Positions 1-5,165 of a stretch of DNA of 5,165 nt are shown piece by piece. Source of the DNA: Promethearchaeota archaeon. Lineage in GTDB: Archaea > Asgardarchaeota > Lokiarchaeia > Sigynarchaeales > SOKP01. The stretch lies in NCBI GenBank assembly GCA_019894735.1, contig JAGXOB010000162.1:1-5165 (forward strand), given 5' to 3'. Within the stretch, counting starts at the first letter, position 1. Each line of letters opens with the position of its first letter. The notes under the pieces are model-generated. The model searched no databases, was not told the DNA's origin, and saw only the letters and a list, made by a program, of their open reading frames with translations. Position numbers and translations under genes: made by a program.

Positions 1-653
1 GCTAAATATTTAGAAGTTTGAGTGGCAGCAGCTTTAATTAGCGCATCATCTGGAAGTGAAATGCGCGAAAAAATAAGATCCAATGCTTTTTCAGAAATAA
101 CTCCTGTAAGGTTACCATGCTTATCTTTTCTAATTTCGCCACCTTCGGGCACTACGGTATTCTCGTCTAATTCTGCGAGTTGTAACGCTTTAGTATTTGC
201 AATTCCGATATGTCCGTCGTATCGTAATACGAAAACGGGATGATTCGGGCAAGCTTTGTCTATGTCCCATCTATTAGGTAATATTGCTTTTTCGAATTTT
301 TCTTCGTTGAAATTGTAGGCTATTATGAACTCGTCCTCCTTTCTTTTTTGAGATGCAACTTCTAAGAGAGCCTGAAATTCATTTAGATTTTTCACATTAG
401 CCAAATCGGGGTTCAATAAGTGATTTATATAACTCATCGGATGCATATGACAGTCTATAAAGCCTGGAAGTAATGTCTTCCCCTTTAAATCAATGTTTAT
501 ACAATTTTCGCCCATTTCTAGTTTGACATCTACCAATTTACCGACCGATACTATTTTATCCACTTTAATTCCTACAGCTTCTACAAGTGGTTGGTTATCA
601 TTGATAGTTATTATTGGTCCCCCGAAGAGAATTTTACTAACCGAATTTGTCAT
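1..653 (-). CDS. YtcJ-like metal-dependent amidohydrolase, N-terminal part (runs off left edge)
   Basis: The minus-strand frame from the ATG at 651-653 is open to base 1 (217 codons plus two bases), so the C-terminal part is outside the window. Residues 1-60 look like the small beta-sandwich of composite-domain amidohydrolases. They are followed by the signature LLPGFIDCHMHP (61-72), whose H69 and H71 form the HxH metal-binding pair. YDGHIGIANTKAL (145-157) matches the family's DGHxxxxNSxAL block. GGEIRKDKHGNLTGVISE (171-188) matches the usual GGxIxRDxxGxPTGxLxE stretch. These blocks are typical of the Amidohydro_3/YtcJ group, soluble enzymes of about 500-560 residues that hydrolyse amide or similar C-N bonds; substrates are mostly unknown and this one cannot be assigned. 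The start is supported by an AGGTG ribosome-binding site seven bases upstream. Later metal ligands (lysine, histidines, aspartate) lie off the window, so catalytic completeness cannot be judged. Imidazolonepropionase-type enzymes are a less likely alternative. Confidence 0.92.
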   Translation of the reverse strand, partial: MTNSVSKILFGGPIITINDNQPLVEAVGIKVDKIVSVGKLVDVKLEMGENCINIDLKGKTLLPGFIDCHMHPMSYINHLLNPDLANVKNLNEFQALLEVASQKRKEDEFIIAYNFNEEKFEKAILPNRWDIDKACPNHPVFVLRYDGHIGIANTKALQLAELDENTVVPEGGEIRKDKHGNLTGVISEKALDLIFSRISLPDDALIKAAATQTSKYL

Positions 654-660
654 TATACTA

Positions 661-665
661 CACCT
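661..665 (-). promoter_or_regulatory. Ribosome-binding site of the amidohydrolase gene
   Basis: Read on the minus strand this is AGGTG, seven bases before the ATG at 653. It is complementary to the CACCU core at the 3' end of archaeal 16S rRNA. It is the clearest Shine-Dalgarno in the window and fixes the start of the amidohydrolase. Confidence 0.7.
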
Positions 666-706
666 ATACTAAACACTATTTAATCTATCATAAATTCATT
701 TTGATA

Positions 707-724
707 CTTAAAAACTAATTTTTC
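707..724 (-). promoter_or_regulatory. Candidate archaeal promoter (BRE/TATA) for the amidohydrolase gene
   Basis: The minus strand reads GAAAAATTAGTTTTTAAG: an A-rich BRE-like block followed by a TATA-like TTTTTAAG. A start about 25 bases downstream would fall near 685 and give a leader of about 30 bases, long enough to hold the AGGTG site. A second minus-strand TATA-like string (TTATAAAT, 738-745) is an alternative. In such AT-rich DNA this is a pattern match only. Confidence 0.4.
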
Positions 725-744
725 TGTCAAGCTTTGCATTTATA

Positions 745-760
745 AGAAAAGTTTTTAAAA
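745..760 (+). promoter_or_regulatory. Candidate archaeal promoter (BRE/TATA) for the TPR gene
   Basis: AGAAAAG (745-751) followed directly by TTTTTAAAA (752-760) resembles a BRE plus TATA box. Transcription would start near 782 and leave a leader of about 50 bases before the ATG at 833. The string TTTATAAG at 739-746 could act instead. The position in the divergent gap between the two start codons supports a promoter; the exact box is uncertain. Confidence 0.45.
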
Positions 761-819
761 TTTAGAATAATTCTAGTGGATTAATTGGTAAAAAGTAAAT
801 TGTCTGTGCTAAATAGATT

Positions 820-825
820 AGGCGA
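820..825 (+). promoter_or_regulatory. Weak ribosome-binding site of the TPR gene
   Basis: AGGCGA lies seven bases before the ATG at 833. It differs by one base from the archaeal ideal AGGTGA. The AGG at 828-830 is too close to the start codon to serve. The site favours 833 over the next in-frame methionines (residues 14 and 28). Confidence 0.4.
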
Positions 826-832
826 ATAGGAT

Positions 833-3190
833 ATGGTAAAGAAATCTGACTTAAAGAAACTAAATTCCATTATGGAAGAAGGGAATGAGTTTAAAAATTT
901 AAAAGAATACAATATGGCTGTGGAAAAGTATTTAGAAGCTTTAAGCTTTATTGAAGATAAAGTTAAAGAGCCAGAAGAACGAGTTGACGAGACTACAAAT
1001 ATTAAATCTCAGATAGATCAAATATTTTCCGTTGAAATTATTGATATTATTGAAACTGCTAATGATTTTATTAATAAAGAAGATTTTAACTCTGCTTTTA
1101 TTACATTCGACGAAGCAGTGAGAATTGCAGATAAAATCGTGGATAAAGACATGAGAGACTACGAAGTAACCCAAATAAACTATCTTATAAATAAAACGAA
1201 AATCGAAGAATCTCTCATTCAGGGTTTAGCAGTTAAAGAGAGAAAAGAATTTGATAAAGCTATTAGTATGCTTAGAGACACGTTAAATGGAGCAAAAGAA
1301 TTCTACATGGAAGATCTAGAGGACGAAATGATAAAAAAAATTGAAAATTCTATCAACGAGACTTATTCGTTAAAGGTTAGCATTTTAATTGAAAAAGGAA
1401 GTTCGTTAAGAGAAAGCGAGAATCTCGAAGGAGCGCTTGAAGATTATAATAACGCTTTGAAGTTAGTTGATAATTATTTTGAATCTGATTTAAAAGAAAC
1501 AGATAAGAAGAATATAGAAAGTCTTTCCAACCATATTTACTCAATTCATATTAAAAAATTCATCGATAAAGGTCAGAAATTATTTGACGGAAACAATTTT
1601 AGTGAAGCAGCCAAAAACTTTGAAGAGGCTTTGAAAATTTCTAATAAAATGTATGACTCAGAAGAAAAAACATCTGAAATACAAAAAATCAATTCCGTTG
1701 CTTCTGGAGTGCTGAATCCTATCTATTTAGAAAAATTGAATCCCATTTTAAATAAAGGAAAAGAATTGCTTATCAAAGAAAACTTTGAGGAGAATATAAG
1801 CATTGTAAACGAAGCACTCGACTTATTTGACAAGTCGTTAGAGATTGCAAACAATATGGCTGATTCAAACGAAAAAAGTAGGAAATTAAACGAGATTACA
1901 TCTTTGATTGATAAAACGTGTAAAACTCGAATTAAGCATATTAAAGAAAAATCCATTCATAAAATTGGGCAGGGCGATTACGAGAAAGCAATTAACGACT
2001 TATACGCTGCCATCAGCGTTGCTAAAAGAATGTCTATTTCTGAAGAAATTAACGAAGATTTAGAGGACTTAAAAAACACGGTCAATAAAGTGTATCTCGC
2101 ACAAATTGAAGAAGTAGTTAAAAACGGGATTCATAAATTAGAAAATAAAGAATTCGATGAAGCGATAAAGATTTTTAATAAAGCATTAGAAATGACCAAT
2201 AAAATGTACCTAACTGACGAATTGGAAGAAGAAATAAATAGAATTAAAGGTCTAGTCTATCAAGCCGAGTTAAAAGACTTAGTTGATCGTGGAGACTTAT
2301 CTGAAGAAATTCAGAAATATGAGAAAGAGCTAGAAAAACTCAACAAAAAAATGGATTACGCAAAAACTATAGGTGACCCTACCCGTAGATTTAAAGAAAT
2401 GGAAGAGATCAAGAAATCGATCGATGAAGTATTTCATTCTAAAATCAAACTATTGGTCGAACAAGGTGTTCAATTGGCAGATAGTACAAATTTCGAAAGT
2501 TCTTTTAAAAACTTTGAAGCTGCGATAACAATAAACGAGTCAATAAAAAGTCCCGAATTTAAAAATCGAATTGCTATCAAATACGAATATAAACTAAAAT
2601 TGATAGATAAAGCCCAATTAGAAATCAAAAACCAAAACTACGATGTAGCGATCGAAGATTGTAAAAAAGCGATAGAGTTAGATAGCACATACATAGATGC
2701 CTATTATTACATTGGGATTGCAAATAACGAGAAGAAAGACTATGACACCGCAATCGGGTATTTCAAAAAATCAATTGATCTCAGTCCAAGTTACGCTAAA
2801 TCATGGAACCATATGGGATTTAGCTACGAAAAATTAGATCAGTTTGATAAAGCTATCGATGCCTACAAAAAAGCAGTTGGATTTGAACCAAATTACGCTT
2901 TAGCACATTATAATTTAGGAAATGGGTATAAACATGAAAAACAATTTGATAACGCAATCAATTCATACAAAAAGGCAACAGAAATAGATCCGAATTATGC
3001 AACTGTCTGGCTTTTTATGGGATATACTTATTTAGATAAAAACGATTACTATTCCGCAATTCAAAACATTGAAAAAGCAATTGATATAGATTCCGATTTG
3101 GGAAAAGAGATTAAATCCGTAATCGCTGGTATTAAGAATTCAATAGAGAATCTCAATAAAGGTCTATTAGAGATGTTCGATAATAAATAA
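833..3190 (+). CDS. Long TPR-repeat scaffold protein: ten extended ~58-residue units then five canonical TPRs
   Basis: This 785-residue protein is predicted wholly alpha-helical, rich in Lys, Glu, Asp, Asn and Ile, with only two cysteines (363, 610) and no signal peptide or membrane segment, so it is probably cytoplasmic. Residues 587-756 contain five ordinary 34-residue TPRs starting near 587, 621, 655, 689 and 723 (e.g. YNLGNGYKHEKQFDNAINSY in the fourth), then a short C-terminal helix to 785. Upstream, the TPR marks small8-Ala20-Ala27 recur with wider spacing: position 8 falls at 17, 76, 131, 189, 247, 309, 374, 432, 487 and 545, a period of 55-65. Each unit appears to be a TPR hairpin plus a third helix, often with I/V-x3-Y or similar. 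The unit at 487 is degenerate and highly charged. TPR arrays bind peptides or other proteins; no catalytic motif is visible, and the partner is unknown. The gene appears monocistronic, divergent from the amidohydrolase and convergent with the flavoprotein. Confidence 0.95.
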   Translation: MVKKSDLKKLNSIMEEGNEFKNLKEYNMAVEKYLEALSFIEDKVKEPEERVDETTNIKSQIDQIFSVEIIDIIETANDFINKEDFNSAFITFDEAVRIADKIVDKDMRDYEVTQINYLINKTKIEESLIQGLAVKERKEFDKAISMLRDTLNGAKEFYMEDLEDEMIKKIENSINETYSLKVSILIEKGSSLRESENLEGALEDYNNALKLVDNYFESDLKETDKKNIESLSNHIYSIHIKKFIDKGQKLFDGNNFSEAAKNFEEALKISNKMYDSEEKTSEIQKINSVASGVLNPIYLEKLNPILNKGKELLIKENFEENISIVNEALDLFDKSLEIANNMADSNEKSRKLNEITSLIDKTCKTRIKHIKEKSIHKIGQGDYEKAINDLYAAISVAKRMSISEEINEDLEDLKNTVNKVYLAQIEEVVKNGIHKLENKEFDEAIKIFNKALEMTNKMYLTDELEEEINRIKGLVYQAELKDLVDRGDLSEEIQKYEKELEKLNKKMDYAKTIGDPTRRFKEMEEIKKSIDEVFHSKIKLLVEQGVQLADSTNFESSFKNFEAAITINESIKSPEFKNRIAIKYEYKLKLIDKAQLEIKNQNYDVAIEDCKKAIELDSTYIDAYYYIGIANNEKKDYDTAIGYFKKSIDLSPSYAKSWNHMGFSYEKLDQFDKAIDAYKKAVGFEPNYALAHYNLGNGYKHEKQFDNAINSYKKATEIDPNYATVWLFMGYTYLDKNDYYSAIQNIEKAIDIDSDLGKEIKSVIAGIKNSIENLNKGLLEMFDNK

Positions 3191-3234
3191 CTTTTCTTTA
3201 TAAAAACTATACCTTATATTCAATTCTTTGAAAG
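3191..3234. terminator. Convergent gap with T-rich stretches, possible terminators for both strands
   Basis: The TPR gene (stop at 3188-3190) and the flavoprotein gene (stop at 3235-3237, minus strand) face each other across 44 bases. The plus strand gives CTTTTCTTT at 3191-3199 just after the TPR stop. The minus strand gives a five-T run at about 3202-3206 after the flavoprotein stop. Short oligo-T tracts terminate archaeal RNA polymerase. No convincing hairpin is present, so the assignment rests on position and T content. Confidence 0.35.
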
Positions 3235-4500
3235 CTAAAAGCTCATTGCCTTTAGAAACTTTGGCCATAGCGTCACTTTGGAAAGAACCGGTATTGTAGC
3301 AAAGAGTCTCTCTCCGACCCATCTATCGTTATCAGTATTATGTGTCGATAAGTCTTGGTTAATATGTGCTTCGTAAACATATTGTCTCACCGTTTTATTA
3401 GTGTTTAAAAGATTAGAATAAGAATTCCATAAAGTTTTAGAAGAAGAACCCTCATTATAGAAGAGATATTCACACGCATTACCATTTCTAAAGTAGGTGA
3501 ACAAAACTCTGGCAACTTCATCATCGTATTTTTTTAATTCGGCACTAGAGAAATTAGAATTGTTTGAGAGTAACCCTTCTAACAACTTCGCAGCAATGTC
3601 AGCACTCGCTAAACCGCATAAGATTCCCTCGTAAAAGAATGCTGTTACTAATCCAGCGGCTTCTCCTAACACGATAACCCGATCTTTTGAAAAGGAGTTT
3701 ATAGGATGCTTTGAAATACCTCCACTTATAAACGGTATGGATTCGTCCCATTTTATCCCTTTCATAAATGGTTGAATTTTTTGATAATTCCTAAGAATTC
3801 TAATTAGTTTATTTTTAAGTTCTGCTGGGCTTTCTCTATTCCCCAAGTATCCCGTTGCGATTCGTCCTTTTCCAACATTAAAGAAAAAGGGACCGTTCTG
3901 GCTAATCTGGGGGTTTAAATGAAACATGTACTGGAAGTTGAAATTTTCGTTTAAAATCGATTCATCAACGTAAATATTAGTGTAAATTCCCATATAGGAT
4001 TCAGGGACTCCGAATCCTAAGGATTTTTGCAATGGGAACCCTCGAGAACCTGTTGCTAATACTAGAAGTTTAGCAGAGAATGATTCTCCTCTTCCATTAA
4101 TAACTTCAATGTAGTCAGTGTGCCTTATAATTTTAGCTATATTCTCGTAAAAAAGAGTTGTTCCACCTTGATCTCTAAATTTATCGATGAGTTTTTTGAT
4201 TAATATCTCTGTATGAGATATTTTCCCTAGCGGTGCACCAAATTCTTTAGAGTTTAATAGCCCATCCTGTTTCTCGCTTTTGTAATTTAATTGAACAAAT
4301 GGTCGCGGAAATATCGAATCGTCGTTCCAGAAAACGTCTTCTACAAAAGGTTTATTGTGTTCAGCAAAGATGTTTGTTCTCTCGGGTATTTCTCGATCGT
4401 AGTCTTGTGCTTCTACAAGAAGCGTTTTTGCGTATTTTGAGGTTTTGTAAGCAAATGAAACACCCGAAATTCCAGCACCAATAACAATAAAATCATACAT
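3235..4500 (-). CDS. Geranylgeranyl-reductase-type FAD-dependent oxidoreductase
   Basis: This protein has 421 residues, a normal length for the geranylgeranyl reductase (GGR)/FixC flavoprotein family. The N-terminal Rossmann fold is clear: YDFIVIGAGISG (2-13) with GxGxxG at 8-13, and E30 ending strand two to bind the FAD ribose. The second dinucleotide motif LVLATGSRG is at 146-154. The third, RVIVLGEAAGLV (274-285), corresponds to the family's GDAAG but has Glu280 in place of Asp; it is followed by FFYEGI instead of the usual LTGEGI. The segment at 203-212 (GPFFFNVGKG) lies where archaeal GGRs carry YxWxFPKG. GGRs saturate the isoprenoid chains of archaeal membrane lipids. That role is possible, but the altered motifs leave the substrate open. 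The C-terminal third (305-421) has the L-x2-Y...VR helices common in the family. No membrane segment is evident. No good ribosome-binding site precedes the ATG at 4500, so translation may be leaderless or use a short leader. Other FAD monooxygenase-like families are an alternative. Confidence 0.88.
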   Translation of the reverse strand: MYDFIVIGAGISGVSFAYKTSKYAKTLLVEAQDYDREIPERTNIFAEHNKPFVEDVFWNDDSIFPRPFVQLNYKSEKQDGLLNSKEFGAPLGKISHTEILIKKLIDKFRDQGGTTLFYENIAKIIRHTDYIEVINGRGESFSAKLLVLATGSRGFPLQKSLGFGVPESYMGIYTNIYVDESILNENFNFQYMFHLNPQISQNGPFFFNVGKGRIATGYLGNRESPAELKNKLIRILRNYQKIQPFMKGIKWDESIPFISGGISKHPINSFSKDRVIVLGEAAGLVTAFFYEGILCGLASADIAAKLLEGLLSNNSNFSSAELKKYDDEVARVLFTYFRNGNACEYLFYNEGSSSKTLWNSYSNLLNTNKTVRQYVYEAHINQDLSTHNTDNDRWVGERLFATIPVLSKVTLWPKFLKAMSF

Positions 4501-4516
4501 AGAGTTTCAAAATCAT

Positions 4517-4535
4517 TAACCTTAAAAAAAGGTTA
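4517..4535 (-). terminator. Short hairpin with a seven-T run between the Roadblock-like and flavoprotein genes
   Basis: The bases TAACC (4517-4521) and GGTTA (4531-4535) form a five-pair inverted repeat around a nine-base loop. On the transcribed minus strand the loop contains seven consecutive T, about 30 bases after the stop of the Roadblock-like gene. An oligo-T tract suits archaeal termination, which does not need a hairpin. The same stretch sits just upstream of the flavoprotein start (4500), so it could instead be part of its promoter region. The stem is weak and may be chance. Confidence 0.3.
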
Positions 4536-4565
4536 TTTTATTTTTCCGATTCTTAGAAGTCTGTT

Positions 4566-5165
4566 TTAAAGAATATTTTGAATTGCCTTTGTTATCTTTT
4601 CTATATTAACTTCAGCCATTCCAAGAGGAACGGAAGAATCGTATAAGATTACAATTAATAGCGGATCTAATTTCCAGGGAATGTTTATGATTTTTGAAAA
4701 TACTTTTTCATTGTTTTCCAAACTATAGAAGGTTAAAGAATATTCATTTGCGACAATGTGTCTGATTTCTAATTCTTTTAGGGATGATAAAAGGATTTCA
4801 TTTGGCAATGAGGAAAAAATAACTTTTCCATTTATGGAAAATAACGCAGCCCCGAGAATTTCGTTCTCGAACATTAGTTTGTTAAATAAATCGATAATTT
4901 TCTTGTATAAAGGCTGGCTTGATACTAATTCTTCATCCCCAGTAATAATTGAATCAATCTTGTTATCAAATTCGGAATTTTCAATCACTTCGTAGGATTC
5001 GACTTCGTTATTCTTTAGAAAATCTTTAAATTCTTGAACAATAGTTTCTAACCGAGATTCTATAAAAAGTAGACTAGCGCTTGTGTCTGCTAAGATAGCA
5101 TAAATATAATCTCCCTCTACTTTGAAAGCAATCCTAAATCCACCCATTTCGAGAATTTCGGGCGT
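4566..5165 (-). CDS. Roadblock/LC7-like domain protein, 5' part beyond window
   Basis: The frame is open from the window edge at 5165 to TAA at 4566-4568, giving 199 visible residues (numbered here from the edge). A methionine at residue 7 (5147) could be read as a start. However, the six preceding codons (TPEILE) are also open and the fold begins in mid-domain, so the real start is probably outside. Residues 1-50 look like the end of a small alpha/beta domain, with strands around FRIAFKVE (10-17) and YIYAILAD (20-27) and then an amphipathic helix to about 50, as in longin- or Roadblock-like sensor modules. Residues 51-83 form an acidic linker. Residues 84-199 resemble a Roadblock/LC7 domain: a helix (85-100), the hairpin GAALFSINGKVIFSSLP (105-121), strands around 142-162, then LLIVILYD (169-176), PLGMAEV (180-186) and a final helix. 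Such domains in prokaryotes bind or regulate small Ras-like GTPases, and they dimerise. The partner here is unknown. The flavoprotein gene lies 65 bases downstream on the same strand. Confidence 0.75.
   Translation of the reverse strand, partial: TPEILEMGGFRIAFKVEGDYIYAILADTSASLLFIESRLETIVQEFKDFLKNNEVESYEVIENSEFDNKIDSIITGDEELVSSQPLYKKIIDLFNKLMFENEILGAALFSINGKVIFSSLPNEILLSSLKELEIRHIVANEYSLTFYSLENNEKVFSKIINIPWKLDPLLIVILYDSSVPLGMAEVNIEKITKAIQNIL

Noticed and set aside
22..243. Open frame on the plus strand, 73 codons
   Set aside because: It is antisense to the amidohydrolase, whose conserved motifs fix the coding strand; the translation shows no family features.
941..1174. Open frame on the minus strand within the TPR gene, 77 codons
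   Set aside because: It is antisense to well-defined TPR-like repeats and has a Phe/Ile/Asn-rich composition typical of shadow frames in AT-rich genes.
1723..1956. Open frame on the minus strand within the TPR gene, 77 codons
   Set aside because: It is antisense to repeat unit six; its hydrophobic look comes from reverse-complemented Lys/Glu/Asn codons, not a membrane protein.
2590..3100. Recurring DNA strings such as GATAAAGCTAT as possible direct repeats
   Set aside because: They follow from repeated TPR codons (Asp-Lys-Ala-Ile) and are not independent DNA repeats.
4299..4484. Open frame on the plus strand opposite the flavoprotein N-terminus
   Set aside because: The opposite strand encodes the FAD-binding Rossmann motif, so this frame is a shadow.
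4493..4516. Seven-codon mini-frame (MILKLYV) on the minus strand overlapping the flavoprotein start
   Set aside because: It begins out of frame at 4516 and ends in TGA across the flavoprotein start region, which could suggest a leader peptide. It lacks a properly spaced ribosome-binding site and is short enough to be chance.
4756..4995. Open frame on the plus strand opposite the Roadblock-like gene
   Set aside because: It is antisense to the Roadblock-like domain and has no recognisable features or ribosome-binding site.
1..5165. CRISPR array, transposase, tRNA/rRNA or defence-system genes
   Set aside because: No regularly spaced repeats, terminal inverted repeats, cloverleaf-forming stretch or nuclease/helicase motifs were found on either strand.

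Overview
The window is AT-rich, gene-dense and reads as archaeal. The divergent intergenic region carries BRE/TATA-like elements, and the amidohydrolase gene has an AGGTG ribosome-binding site that fits archaeal 16S rRNA. The gene content is a long TPR protein, a geranylgeranyl-reductase-type flavoprotein and a Roadblock/LC7-like protein. Together these recall Asgard archaea of the Lokiarchaeota/Heimdallarchaeota kind, in which Roadblock and longin-type small domains are abundant. That placement is an inference from gene flavour, not a proof; no rRNA or tRNA gene is visible.

Layout: (1) 1-653, minus strand: the N-terminal 217 codons of a YtcJ-like metal-dependent amidohydrolase, running off the left edge. 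(2) 654-832: a divergent intergenic region of 179 nt with a promoter-like element facing each way. (3) 833-3190, plus strand: a 785-residue, wholly alpha-helical soluble scaffold protein. Its first ~585 residues are ten TPR-like units with an unusual period of about 58 residues (TPR hairpin plus a third helix). Its last ~170 residues are five ordinary 34-residue TPRs. (4) 3191-3234: a 44-nt convergent gap with T-rich stretches on both strands. (5) 3235-4500, minus strand: a 421-residue FAD-dependent oxidoreductase of the geranylgeranyl reductase type with altered family motifs. (6) 4501-4565: a 65-nt gap with a short hairpin and a seven-T run. (7) 4566-5165, minus strand: the 3' part of a gene whose C-terminal domain is Roadblock/LC7-like, preceded by the end of another small alpha/beta domain; its true start lies beyond the right edge.

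How the genes work together: the Roadblock-like gene and the flavoprotein gene are co-directional and may be co-transcribed, although the hairpin and T-run between them could separate them. The TPR gene is transcribed alone and convergently with them. The amidohydrolase gene is divergent from the TPR gene. Nothing in the sequence proves a common pathway. The most unusual items are the two-part architecture of the TPR protein and the motif changes in the flavoprotein. No CRISPR array, mobile element, RNA gene or complete defence system was seen.
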